Positions 37,045-45,141 are shown, numbered from the stretch's first letter. The stretch: 64,000 nt of DNA from a bacterium (GCA_029561455.1 JAKQIY010000030.1:248001-312000); one strand, 5' to 3'. Program-made: numbers and translations. Notes: generated by a model from the sequence alone, not told the origin.

Positions 37045-37245
37045 ATGGAAAAAGGTACAGTAAAGTGGTTCAATGGCTCAAAGGGCTATGGATTCATCAC
37101 CCGTGAAGAAGGCGATGATGTATTCGTTCATTTTAAAGCTATCATTGGCGACGGTTATAAAACTCTGAACGAGGGAGACCAGGTCCAGTTTGAAGTTGAA
37201 CGGGGAGCTAAGGGTTTACAGGCAACCAACGTAAAAAAGGTCTGA
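37045..37245 (+). CDS. Cold-shock-domain protein (CspA family)
   Basis: 66 residues forming a single cold-shock OB-fold. RNP1 is KGYGFITR and RNP2 is DVFVHF, and the opening [16 protein letters not shown] is diagnostic. It binds single-stranded RNA and DNA and melts mRNA structure. The ATG has an AAAGGA site. The long leader with a terminator-like hairpin, and a terminator right behind the gene, make it a self-contained, probably leader-regulated unit. Confidence 0.96.
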   Translation: MEKGTVKWFNGSKGYGFITREEGDDVFVHFKAIIGDGYKTLNEGDQVQFEVERGAKGLQATNVKKV

Positions 37246-37258
37246 TCCGGACTACTTT

Positions 37259-37290
37259 ACCCCTGGCTAACACCAGGGGTTTTTTGTTTT
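37259..37290 (+). terminator. Rho-independent terminator of the cold-shock gene
   Basis: ACCCCTGG-CTAACA-CCAGGGGT followed by TTTTTGTTTT. Confidence 0.9.
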
Positions 37291-37333
37291 AATACTCCAC
37301 AATCCTGATTTTAACCATTAATATTTTTAATAC

Positions 37334-38059
37334 TTATTGATTATCCGGTTCCACACAAAACATATAACCGGCGCTGCGGATGCTTTTGAAAAAGACTGGA
37401 TTCTTTGGATCGGCTTCAAAATATTTGCGCAGCCGGGCCACAAATATATCTACAGTTCGGGTTTCCACTTCGGAGCGGATTTGCCATACATGTTCCAGTA
37501 ACTCGTGGCGGGTGACAATCGTATTGACATGATCGGTAAAATATTTAAGTACCATAGCCTCGTGCTGGGTCAGGGTAAATTCGTTTTTGCCGGCCCGGCA
37601 TTGCAGGTTTTGAAAGTTAATGCTATGCGGCCCGAAACAGAATACCGGGTTTGCCGCAGAGGTTTTTTGGTACCACTGCTTACGGCGCAGCATCCCTTTA
37701 ACACGTAATAATAGTTCGTCAAGGTGAAAAGGTTTGGTTATGTAATCATCGGCGCCAATTTCCAGGCCTTTTAACCGGTCGGCAAGCCCGGTTCGCGCCG
37801 TTAACATTAATATGGGTATTTGCGGATCGGTCTCGCGCATTTTAGCAGCCACCTGAAACCCGTCCATATACGGCAGCATTATATCGAGAATAACCAGGTC
37901 GCAGGGATGAGCGGCATAAATTTCCAGCGCTTTTCTGCCGTCCGCCGCCAGCATAACGGCATAGCCTTCTTCGCTCAAATTATACTCCAGCCCAACCGCC
38001 AGGGATTCTTCATCTTCCACCAGTAAAATACGGTTTCCGGCAAAATCATTCCGGTTCAT
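37334..38059 (-). CDS. OmpR/PhoB-family response regulator
   Basis: 241 residues from the ATG at 38059, which has GAGGCGAAA upstream; an ATG at 38074 is also in frame. The N-terminal receiver has the acidic pair in LLVEDEESLA, the phospho-acceptor LVILDIMLPYMDG (D59) and the lysine in DDYITKPFHLDELLLRV. The C-terminal winged helix ends RTVDIFVARLRKYFEADPKN, with RSAGYMF. The start overlaps the kinase stop by 14 bases, so the pair is translationally coupled, kinase first. Target genes are unknown. Confidence 0.95.
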   Translation of the reverse strand: MNRNDFAGNRILLVEDEESLAVGLEYNLSEEGYAVMLAADGRKALEIYAAHPCDLVILDIMLPYMDGFQVAAKMRETDPQIPILMLTARTGLADRLKGLEIGADDYITKPFHLDELLLRVKGMLRRKQWYQKTSAANPVFCFGPHSINFQNLQCRAGKNEFTLTQHEAMVLKYFTDHVNTIVTRHELLEHVWQIRSEVETRTVDIFVARLRKYFEADPKNPVFFKSIRSAGYMFCVEPDNQ

Positions 38060-39074
38060 TTTCGCCTCGTTCAATTTTCTTGCGTTTCTGGGTCAGTTTT
38101 AAAAGATTATTGATATAACGGGTTTTGGCCGTCGGGTAGACGGGCAGGTCGATGGTGAAGGCTGTCCCTTGTCCCGCGCCTTCACTATGCACATGTATTT
38201 TCCCGCCATGCATTTTAATGATTTCTTTGACCCAATAGAGACCCAAGCCAGTGCCTTTGACATTGGGAATATCCGGCCGGTAAATACGATGAAATTTCTG
38301 AAATACCTGTTTCTGATCTTTTTTTGCAATCCCGATCCCGTGATCGCGGAATTCGAGCACCAGGTGACCGGCTTTATTAGCAAATTTCATTTCGATCTGC
38401 GGTGGTCCTTCAGAGTATTTGATTGCATTATCAACAAGATTATCCAATACTGTGCGCATAGCATTGCGGTCGATAACGCAGGAACAGGGCGCATCGCCGG
38501 ATATAATAACCTCTTGCGATGAGAGATTAAACTGCCCGGCTGTGTCCTGCAATAATTTGCGAAAGGTTGGTCCGGCGGCGACGATCTCGTAATTGAAGAC
38601 GATTTTCTTTTGTTCCAGTCCTGAAATTTCCAGTATCGAGTTGATAAGATTTTTCAACCGGTCGGCGTCTTTAAGCATTCGGTTGAGAAATTCCGTCTGT
38701 TTGGCGGGAGGCACCTGCCTGCTTTTAAGCGTTTCCAAATATAGTTGAATGGAAGAGAGGGGTGATTTTAACTCGTGGGTTATATTGGCAATAAAATTGT
38801 CATACATACCGGTTATTTTCATTTGGTCGGTCAGGTTCCTGAAAATGAGCAATAACCCGACCGAAGCGGTCACCATTAAAACCAGGCCGCCGACCAGTTC
38901 CAAAACATTGGCGCTTTTGGAAACCAACTGAGGGGTAATGCGTTCGCCAACGTGATTATAGATTATGTTACTGGCAACATAACGAAAAATCCACAACAAG
39001 ACTATTACAATCCAGGCAACCTGCGCCAGTACAAAAATAAAAATAGGATAAAACAGCGAACGTTGTTTTTTCAT
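38046..39074 (-). CDS. Membrane sensor histidine kinase
   Basis: 342 residues. Two transmembrane helices (about 9-31 and 60-79) bracket a very small periplasmic loop of about 30 residues, so sensing is probably within the membrane. HisKA has FIANITHELKSPLSSIQLYL (phospho-acceptor H100). The ATPase domain has the N-box LDNLVDNAIKYSEG, FRDHGIGIAKKDQ, and GTGLGLYWVKEIIKMHGG. It is first in a two-gene operon with the OmpR-type regulator and is divergent from the radical SAM gene. No stimulus can be named. Confidence 0.95.
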   Translation of the reverse strand: MKKQRSLFYPIFIFVLAQVAWIVIVLLWIFRYVASNIIYNHVGERITPQLVSKSANVLELVGGLVLMVTASVGLLLIFRNLTDQMKITGMYDNFIANITHELKSPLSSIQLYLETLKSRQVPPAKQTEFLNRMLKDADRLKNLINSILEISGLEQKKIVFNYEIVAAGPTFRKLLQDTAGQFNLSSQEVIISGDAPCSCVIDRNAMRTVLDNLVDNAIKYSEGPPQIEMKFANKAGHLVLEFRDHGIGIAKKDQKQVFQKFHRIYRPDIPNVKGTGLGLYWVKEIIKMHGGKIHVHSEGAGQGTAFTIDLPVYPTAKTRYINNLLKLTQKRKKIERGENEPE

Positions 39075-39227
39075 GTTTTATTCTGATTCTGTTCCTACAA
39101 TAGTTTACGAATGCAAATTAACTGATTTTTTTGAAACTTGAAAGTGGTTTTACAGAACTTTTACAATTCTCAAATGAAAAATTAATTATATTGCAGACAT
39201 TAAATTAGTTTTTTTTACGAGGCTGTA

Positions 39228-40706
39228 ATGAAAATATTATTAATATATCCTGAAACTCCATCCACATTCTGGAGTTTTCGACATGCTTTGAAATTTGTTT
39301 CACTCCGGTCGAGCGAACCGCCGCTGGGGTTGCTGACTGTAGCCGCAATGCTGCCTGAACACTGGGAAAAGAAATTAATAGATATGAACGTTTCACGCCT
39401 GACGGATAAGCAAATCCGTTGGGCCGATTATGTGTTTTTAAGCGGTATGGATGTCCACCGCCAGGCATTTCAGGCTTTGATAAGGCGCTGTAAGGCTCTC
39501 GGCGCTAAAATTGTAGCCGGTGGGCCAATGGTAACCACGGATTATGTGCAATTTCCCGGCGTCGATCATTTTGTACTGAATGAAGCGGAAATTACCCTGC
39601 CGTTGTTCCTGCGGGACCTGGAAGCCGGATGCCCGCAACATATTTATAGTACTGATCAATTCCCGGATATAGCGCAAACACCGGTACCGCTCTGGCGGCT
39701 GCTGGATATGAAAAAATATGCCGCCATGAGTATTCAATATTCGCGCGGCTGCCCGTTTAACTGCGAGTTTTGCAGTGTAACGCAGCTTAACGGCCACCAA
39801 GCCCGTACCAAAAGCGCCGCCCAGTTTTTGCATGAACTGGATACCCTGTACACTGCCGGGTGGCGCGGCAATGTGTTCATTGTCGACGATAATTTCATCG
39901 GCAACAAACGGCTGCTTAAAAGCGACCTGCTGCCGGCGTTAATCGCCTGGTCGCAGGCACATCGCCATCCCTATACCTTTACCACCGAGGTTTCCATCAA
40001 CCTGGCCGATGATGAGGAACTGGTACGGCTGCTGGTGCAGGCCGGAATGCGCACTGTATTTGTGGGCATCGAAACCCCCAACGCCGCCAGTCTCGCCGAA
40101 TGCGGCAAAGCTCAGAACCTGCAGCGCGATATAGTTACCTCGGTAAAAAAACTGCAGCGCTCCGGGTTAATGGTGCACGGCGGCTTTATCGTCGGGTTCG
40201 ACAATGACCCGCACACCATCTTTGAAGATCAGATCCGCTTTATTCAAAAGAGTGGCATAGTTACTGCAATGGTGGGACTGCTGACCGCGCTGTCCGGAAC
40301 CCATCTGTTCCGGCGGCTTAAATCCGAAAATCGTTTGCTGGATCATTCCACCGGCAATAATATGGACGGCTCGTTGAATTTTGAACCGAAAATGAACCGG
40401 CAAAAACTGCTCGAAGGCTACAAGTCCGTTTTGAATACCATCTATTCACAAAAAGCTTATTACGAACGGGTCACAACCTTTTTGCGGGAATATCATTTAC
40501 CCCAGCAGGGCGTATTTAAAGTAACCTGGCGCGACATACGGGCGTTTTTCCGCTCGATCTGGAAGCTGGGTGTACTGGAAAACGGCAGAAGGTACTACTG
40601 GAAGCTGCTGCTCTATACCCTGTGGAATTGTCCGAAAAAGTTTTCTCTTACTGTTATGCTGGCCATTTATGGCTTTCATTTCCGCCGGGTGATTGAATCA
40701 GTATAA
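39228..40706 (+). CDS. B12-binding-domain radical SAM protein with DUF4070-like C-terminus
   Basis: 492 residues. Residues 1-145 are a cobalamin-binding-like Rossmann domain (MKILLIYPETPSTFWSF, VFLSGMDVHRQA, KIVAGGPMVT). The radical SAM core follows with the cluster motif C175-P-F-N-C179-E-F-C182 (YSRGCPFNCEFCSV), then FIVDDNFIGN and RTVFVGIETP. The C-terminal part has HGGFIVGFDNDP and an MNRQKLLEGYKSVLNTIYS segment as in DUF4070 proteins, the family that includes the hopanoid methylase HpnP. The substrate is unknown. GAGG precedes the ATG. The next gene, a nitronate monooxygenase, starts 47 bp later. Confidence 0.92.
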   Translation: MKILLIYPETPSTFWSFRHALKFVSLRSSEPPLGLLTVAAMLPEHWEKKLIDMNVSRLTDKQIRWADYVFLSGMDVHRQAFQALIRRCKALGAKIVAGGPMVTTDYVQFPGVDHFVLNEAEITLPLFLRDLEAGCPQHIYSTDQFPDIAQTPVPLWRLLDMKKYAAMSIQYSRGCPFNCEFCSVTQLNGHQARTKSAAQFLHELDTLYTAGWRGNVFIVDDNFIGNKRLLKSDLLPALIAWSQAHRHPYTFTTEVSINLADDEELVRLLVQAGMRTVFVGIETPNAASLAECGKAQNLQRDIVTSVKKLQRSGLMVHGGFIVGFDNDPHTIFEDQIRFIQKSGIVTAMVGLLTALSGTHLFRRLKSENRLLDHSTGNNMDGSLNFEPKMNRQKLLEGYKSVLNTIYSQKAYYERVTTFLREYHLPQQGVFKVTWRDIRAFFRSIWKLGVLENGRRYYWKLLLYTLWNCPKKFSLTVMLAIYGFHFRRVIESV

Positions 40707-40753
40707 ACTGCAACCGGCGGTATTACATTACTCTCTTTGGAGGTTATTCATTT

Positions 40754-41887
40754 ATGGATCATATTAAAATGCCCGAACTGCATATCGGCAATCTGACAGC
40801 TAAAATACCAATCATACAGGGCGGTATGGGCGTGGGTGTTTCTTTATCGGGACTGGCCGGCGCTGTGGCCAGGCAAGGCGGCATCGGTGTAATCGCTACT
40901 GCTGGTATTGGCATGCAGGAACCGGATTTGCAAAGGCATTTCACAGAAGCCAATAACCGGGCGCTAACCCGGGAAATACAACAAGCCAAAGTCAATGCGA
41001 ATGGCAATGGCCTGATTGGCGTGAATATTATGGTCGCATTAACCGATCATGAATCCTTACTGCTCACCGCCCTTGATGCCGGCGCCGATGTGGTGTTTAT
41101 GGGCGCGGGTTTGCCTTTGAAAATACCCCAGGTGGTTACGCCGGAACGTATGCAGTCCAGTCCAACCCGGATTGTGCCGATTGTATCCTCCGGGCGAGCT
41201 GCGGACGTGATCTGCAAGACCTGGGGTAAGCATGATTGCATACCTGATGCTTTTGTGGTAGAAGGCCCCCTGGCCGGCGGCCATTTGGGATTTAAAAAAG
41301 AGCAGTTGGATGACCCGGCTTATCGGCTGGAAATCCTGGTCAAGGACACGCTTGACGCTGTGCGGCCTTTTGAGCAGCAATATGGCAAACCGATTGCGGT
41401 CATTGCCGGAGGCGGCATTTATACCGGCGCGGATATTTACCGCTTTCTGGAAATGGGCGCCGCCGGGGTGCAAATGGCTACCCGGTTTGTCGCTACCCAT
41501 GAGTGTGACGCCGATATCCGCTTCAAAGAGCAATATCTCAAAGCCAGGCCGGAAGATATTATGATCATCGACAGTCCGGTAGGGTTGCCGGGACGCGCCA
41601 TTCGCAACCAGTTTCTGAATGATGTGTCGGCTGGCCAGAAAAAGCCGTTTAAATGCCCCTATAAATGCCTGCGCACCTGCGAATTCCGGGAAGCGCCGTA
41701 TTGTATTGCCAAAGCGTTAATCAATGCCAAGCTGGGCACGCTGGATGACGGTTTTGTCTTTACCGGGGCTAACTCCTGGCGGGTGAATGAAATTGTCTCT
41801 GTGCAAGAGTTGATGGAATCGCTGGAGCAGGAATATGCCGCCGCAGTTGTTGTGCAGAAAAATGTCAAGATGTGCGCTGTTGTATAG
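40754..41887 (+). CDS. Nitronate monooxygenase / 2-nitropropane dioxygenase family flavoprotein
   Basis: 377 residues, an FMN-dependent TIM barrel. IPIIQGGMGVGVSLSGLAG opens the fold, followed by GVNIMVAL, DAFVVEGPLAGGHLGF (the catalytic-histidine region of the family), VIAGGGIYTGADI and GAAGVQMATRFVATHECDAD. A cysteine-rich insert near residue 300 (KCPYKCLRTCEF) is found in some anaerobe homologues. Substrates range from nitronates to enoyl-ACPs (FabK-like), so the name is a family label. GGAGG precedes the ATG. It is probably co-transcribed with the radical SAM gene. Confidence 0.92.
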   Translation: MDHIKMPELHIGNLTAKIPIIQGGMGVGVSLSGLAGAVARQGGIGVIATAGIGMQEPDLQRHFTEANNRALTREIQQAKVNANGNGLIGVNIMVALTDHESLLLTALDAGADVVFMGAGLPLKIPQVVTPERMQSSPTRIVPIVSSGRAADVICKTWGKHDCIPDAFVVEGPLAGGHLGFKKEQLDDPAYRLEILVKDTLDAVRPFEQQYGKPIAVIAGGGIYTGADIYRFLEMGAAGVQMATRFVATHECDADIRFKEQYLKARPEDIMIIDSPVGLPGRAIRNQFLNDVSAGQKKPFKCPYKCLRTCEFREAPYCIAKALINAKLGTLDDGFVFTGANSWRVNEIVSVQELMESLEQEYAAAVVVQKNVKMCAVV

Positions 41888-41942
41888 ATGAGTTTTTTTA
41901 ACAGGTTAAAATAAACAACGCGGATTTTTATAAAGTTTTATA

Positions 41943-41975
41943 TAAAGCCAAAATATGCAGAGTATTTTGGCTTTA
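41943..41975. terminator. Bidirectional terminator overlapping the GH5-like stop codon
   Basis: Perfect 13-bp stem TAAAGCCAAAATA...TATTTTGGCTTTA with a 7-base loop. Its right arm contains the stop codon of the convergent glycosidase gene. Confidence 0.8.
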
Positions 41976-42965
41976 TTCATTTCCGCACTGCGTATTACGC
42001 TGTTCCAGACAATAGTTTTTGAATTGGGTTTTGAAAGGCTCCTGGTACTGTCCCCACAGCCAAGCTAACAAACTGGTGTGGGTAGTGCGGCAGGCGGCCA
42101 TGATATTGGTAAAGGGGTGCTCGCCGTTAGCGGCAAACTCGCCGATAATCACCGGCGCGATGTTGGCGTTCTGCAACTCTACCAGTCGGGCTTCAATTTC
42201 CTGGCGCGATACATCCCAATAGGTGCGATAGGCGTGAATATCAAAAACAATGTTATTCCTGCCCGCCAGTAGTTCCGCCCCTTTTGACAAAAACGGCTCA
42301 TGGCCCTGGCCCATAGCATTACCGCACAACACAATGATATTATTAGCGCCGGTTCCCCGGATGTTATCCACCATTAACACTGCGTCGGCCAGCCATTGTT
42401 CGGCGGAAGCGGTGGTCTCTTTTTTCCAGTCATACGGCTCGTTCCACACCCCGAACCACACATCGCTCTGGTTTTTGAACAGCGCGGCGATCTCGCGCCA
42501 GCGTTTTTGAATATTATCGAAACGCGGGTCTAACGAGGGAGTTGCCCCCAGCAACTGGCAATCCGGGTAGGGTGTGCCGCCGCCGGGCAAGGCATCGCTG
42601 TTCCACCAAAACGCGGTCAGTATTGTAACAAAGCCCTTGCTGCGCGCTTTGCCAACAATTTCCAGCAGCAATTCATCGGACATCAGTTTCATATCCACGC
42701 ATTCGCGGGAAATATCCATGCCCCAGGAAGCGACTTCATCGTAATTCTTGTCCCAGGCGCTCATTTTATCCGTGCCGCGCAGTTCCCATTCGCAGCTATC
42801 CTTCATCAGCTTGGAGCCGGAGGTGTAATAACCGGTTTGCTCTTTCTCAACCGGCGTTTTGGCAACGGGATTCGAGTCCTTGCCGCAGTGGGGGAGAAGC
42901 AGAACTAGAAAAGCGATGATTGTAATGGATTCTCCGGTTTGGGTGGTTTTTTGTTTCTTTGGCAT
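41973..42965 (-). CDS. GH5-like glycosidase lipoprotein
   Basis: 330 residues with a lipoprotein leader (SITIIAFLVLLLPHCGKD, C27). It is a compact GH5-type barrel: an ELRGTDKMSAW opening, RECVDMK, FVTILTAFWWNSD, the acid/base motif FGVWNEPYDW (E176), NIVFDIHAYR and the nucleophile PVIIGEFAANG (E276). The start lies 61 bp inside the 3' end of the upstream DUF6398 gene in another frame; no later start keeps the lipobox, so overlap and translational coupling seem real. Substrate is probably a beta-linked glucan or mannan, not determinable here. Confidence 0.85.
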   Translation of the reverse strand: MPKKQKTTQTGESITIIAFLVLLLPHCGKDSNPVAKTPVEKEQTGYYTSGSKLMKDSCEWELRGTDKMSAWDKNYDEVASWGMDISRECVDMKLMSDELLLEIVGKARSKGFVTILTAFWWNSDALPGGGTPYPDCQLLGATPSLDPRFDNIQKRWREIAALFKNQSDVWFGVWNEPYDWKKETTASAEQWLADAVLMVDNIRGTGANNIIVLCGNAMGQGHEPFLSKGAELLAGRNNIVFDIHAYRTYWDVSRQEIEARLVELQNANIAPVIIGEFAANGEHPFTNIMAACRTTHTSLLAWLWGQYQEPFKTQFKNYCLEQRNTQCGNE

Positions 42966-43504
42966 TCTTCCTGTCTCTTCTCTTCAATGCTCATAGGTTT
43001 ATTTTCCGGGATATAAGGGATCAACCCCTTTTCGAAAGCGATTTGTTGAATTTCCGGGTCGGCATAACGCGCGTCGATAATGAATCCATTAACCATAATG
43101 TGCCAAACGTAGGGATTGTCATTCATCTCACTCGGTAATGTATAACCGGGATGAAGCTGGAACAAGTCCAGTAAATCGCGCACCTGCCTGGACCGGGTTT
43201 CCCCCATACTTTTGGTAACATTCCAGGCTGCGCATAATTCATCCGCACGGATATGGGGTTGACTGCTTTTATCAAAAAGGAAATTTACAAAACCAATAGC
43301 GTAGGTAATTCCACAAGCCCACGATACAGGATCGTATTTCAACAGCGGCGAAGGCCGCTTGCGGCATAGCGCGGCTGTAGCTATACGAATAATAAAAGCG
43401 TATTCCTCATTCAGGTGTTTTTCACAGAACGCATCCGTTAACCGGGTAATTTCATTGAATTTTTCCAGCATCGCCTTGGGAATTTTTTCGCTGGTAGCGG
43501 CCAT
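42905..43504 (-). CDS. DUF6398-type protein of unknown function
   Basis: 199 residues, soluble and mostly helical. The conserved-looking core is ALCRKRPSPLLKYDPVSWAC followed by GITYAIGFVNFLFDKS, the pattern I associate with DUF6398. The C-terminal tail is lysine- and proline-rich (RQEECQRNKKPPKPENPLQS). No catalytic motif is seen. It overlaps the GH5-like lipoprotein start by 61 bp on the same strand, so the two are probably one transcript, though a functional link to a glycosidase is not obvious. Confidence 0.75.
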   Translation of the reverse strand: MAATSEKIPKAMLEKFNEITRLTDAFCEKHLNEEYAFIIRIATAALCRKRPSPLLKYDPVSWACGITYAIGFVNFLFDKSSQPHIRADELCAAWNVTKSMGETRSRQVRDLLDLFQLHPGYTLPSEMNDNPYVWHIMVNGFIIDARYADPEIQQIAFEKGLIPYIPENKPMSIEEKRQEECQRNKKPPKPENPLQSSLF

Positions 43505-43599
43505 GTTATCCTTTCCTCAATACTTTTACTGTATCTAAATTTTATACATATTGAAGAAAAAAAGCAAGGGATTTGTTGAGGGGAGAAAAATATTGAATT

Positions 43600-43715
43600 A
43601 AATCCCGTGAGGGATGAAATGTTTCTAGAAAACAATAAACACGCAAACATCAAGCTCCGTCAGGAGCGAAACAATTATCTTTATCCGCAGATGACGCAGA
43701 TTTACGCAGATGGAA
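43600..43715. repeat. Composite interspersed repeat: hairpin units plus CGCAGAT repeat (left copy)
   Basis: ATCCCGTGAGGGAT and GCTCCGTCAGGAGC are small hairpins typical of interspersed elements. Right after them comes TCCGCAGATGACGCAGATTT, continuing to ACGCAGAT, three CGCAGAT units. An inverted relative lies at 44653-44756. Confidence 0.6.
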
Positions 43716-43848
43716 AATGTCAAAAAACGAAAGAACAAGTTTGGTCCTTCTGCGTGACAGTGATGATAAAGCAAATTATTCTATGATTTGGAATCTATCC
43801 CTGTTTTAAAGTATATACAGAGAGGTGGCTTACTTTTGTATTTTTCTG

Positions 43849-43877
43849 TTGAAATTCATAAAATTATTGGGTATAAT
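43849..43877 (+). promoter_or_regulatory. Sigma-70 promoter of the orphan antitoxin gene
   Basis: TTGAAA at 43849-43854, a 17-base spacer and a perfect TATAAT at 43872-43877, about 35 bp before the ATG. The remaining 43716-43848 of the gap shows nothing. Confidence 0.65.
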
Positions 43878-43911
43878 CTGTTTATAATAAAATTTAAGAA
43901 ATGTTGCCTAA

Positions 43912-44106
43912 ATGATCATTCATCCACAAATTATTGAAAAACAGGGCAAGAAAGAGTATGTAATTTTGCCCTACGAGGAATTTTTGTTAATACAAGAGGA
44001 ACTCGATGATTTAAATGATCTCCATGACTTACGCGTAGAGAAAGAAATCTCGAAGGACGAACCAACTAGAAAATTGGAAGATGTAATCAAGGATTTGAAT
44101 ATTTGA
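43912..44106 (+). CDS. Orphan Phd/YefM-like antitoxin
   Basis: 64 residues starting MIIHPQIIEKQGKKEYVILP, then YEEFLLIQEELDDLNDLHDL and a charged tail (KEISKDEPTRKLEDVIKDL). This is the short prevent-host-death type, with a small DNA-binding head and an acidic helix that would hold a RelE-like toxin. No toxin gene follows; the next gene, 73 bp on, is a GNAT acetyltransferase of a class not known to pair with Phd. It may be a remnant or may act on a toxin elsewhere. Confidence 0.75.
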   Translation: MIIHPQIIEKQGKKEYVILPYEEFLLIQEELDDLNDLHDLRVEKEISKDEPTRKLEDVIKDLNI

Positions 44107-44179
44107 TTTTATTTTAATTAAATCTGGAATGTTTTGAAGTTAAAACCCTATAACAAATTTTTCCTGATAAATTAATCCC

Positions 44180-44626
44180 ATGCACCTCCACCGCACCACT
44201 AACACCCATCCCGATTTTTTGCTGTTGATGCAAAAGCTGGATGCTGAAATGCACGCCCGCTATGGCGAGTTGCAATTGCAATACAATCCCCACAACATAC
44301 TGGCGGAGCTCGATACCGCGCTGCTCGGTTATGTGGAAGGGAAACCGGCGGCTTGCGGTTGTTTCAAAGTTGTGGATGAGCGCACCGTCGAGATCAAAAG
44401 AATGTACATGGACCGGGATTACCGCGGCAAGGGCTATTCCATAGCGCTGCTGCAAGCCCTGGAAGCATGGGCCGCCGGACTGGGTTACAGCAGAGCGATC
44501 CTCGAAACCGGCAATAAGCAGCCCGAAGCCATTGGCCTGTATAAAAAGTGCGGCTATCAAATCATCGAAAACTATGGGCCGTATGTTAACATGCCGAACA
44601 GTGTTTGCATGGAAAAGATATTATAA
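44180..44626 (+). CDS. GNAT-family N-acetyltransferase
   Basis: 148 residues with the acetyl-CoA-binding motif A RMYMDRDYRGKGYSIALL (R/Q-x-x-G-x-G/A: R-G-K-G-Y) and motif B GLYKKCGYQII. The length and the opening HRTTNTHPDFLLLMQKLD fit the small PanZ/YjcF-like acetyltransferases of unknown substrate. No Shine-Dalgarno is visible. It sits between the two arms of an inverted repeat pair together with the orphan antitoxin. Confidence 0.9.
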   Translation: MHLHRTTNTHPDFLLLMQKLDAEMHARYGELQLQYNPHNILAELDTALLGYVEGKPAACGCFKVVDERTVEIKRMYMDRDYRGKGYSIALLQALEAWAAGLGYSRAILETGNKQPEAIGLYKKCGYQIIENYGPYVNMPNSVCMEKIL

Positions 44627-44652
44627 ATCCTGTTTGCAGTGCGAATCGATTT

Positions 44653-44756
44653 GAAACAGAGTTTCAATGACAATTTCCCATCCAAAGCGGAGTTTGGATG
44701 GGAGGGGAGAGTAGAAGTTTTTTAATCTGCGTCCATCTGCGCAATCTGCGGATAAG
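44653..44756. repeat. Composite interspersed repeat (right copy, inverted)
   Basis: It contains GAAAC-AGA-GTTTC, a perfect hairpin CCCATCCAAA-GCGGAG-TTTGGATGGG (44677-44702), and ATCTGCGTCCATCTGCGCAA followed by TCTGCGGATAA (44724-44755). The last part is the reverse complement of the CGCAGAT block at 43681-43715. Confidence 0.6.
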
Positions 44757-44967
44757 TGCTTTTCTCTTTTTTATCTGCTTCTCAGCACCTCTACGTAAAA
44801 AATTAAGACTTATTGTAGAATGCAATAAAATAACCCATTCGTACTAGAACCCTTTCCATAAATATCTTTGCATTTTTCTCTTAATAATGTATTTTATGAA
44901 TGTATTAAAATTTAAAAAAATCTCTGTATGAACTAACAATGTATTATCCGAATTTAAGGTTATAATA
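44757..44967. other. Gene-free AT-rich stretch
   Basis: Nothing recognised before the small reading frame at 44968; the whole 44627-45207 gap otherwise holds the right repeat copy and that frame. Confidence 0.4.
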
Positions 44968-45141
44968 ATGAATAAAATTTTATTGACTAGAATCATTCAA
45001 TTAATTTTTCATATCAAATCGAAAAATAACAGAACAATTCATGATAATACTTCCATTGTCCATAAATATAAGGGCATATTGCCAAAAGACATCAATGAAA
45101 AGTCTGAAATAACCGATATTGTTATGAAAAAGCATTCCTGA
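44968..45141 (+). CDS. Possible small protein (57 residues)
   Basis: A short frame with an AAGG site 8 bases before its ATG. It starts MNKILLTRIIQLIFHIKSKN, has a middle KYKGILPKDINEKSE and ends IVMKKHS. The YKGILPKDI stretch is reminiscent of small antitoxin-like proteins, but I cannot place it in a family. It could be a real micro-gene or the relic of a toxin-antitoxin module. Confidence 0.4.
   Translation: MNKILLTRIIQLIFHIKSKNNRTIHDNTSIVHKYKGILPKDINEKSEITDIVMKKHS

Noticed and set aside
39228-40706. Radical SAM gene as the hopanoid C2-methylase HpnP
   Set aside because: Only the general B12-binding radical SAM/DUF4070 layout is shared; no hopanoid genes are nearby, so I keep the general name.
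43912-44626. Antitoxin plus GNAT as a TacAT-like toxin-antitoxin pair
   Set aside because: GNAT toxins pair with ribbon-helix-helix (DUF1778) antitoxins and are adjacent or overlapping. Here the antitoxin is Phd-like and 73 bp away, and the GNAT resembles ordinary stand-alone enzymes.
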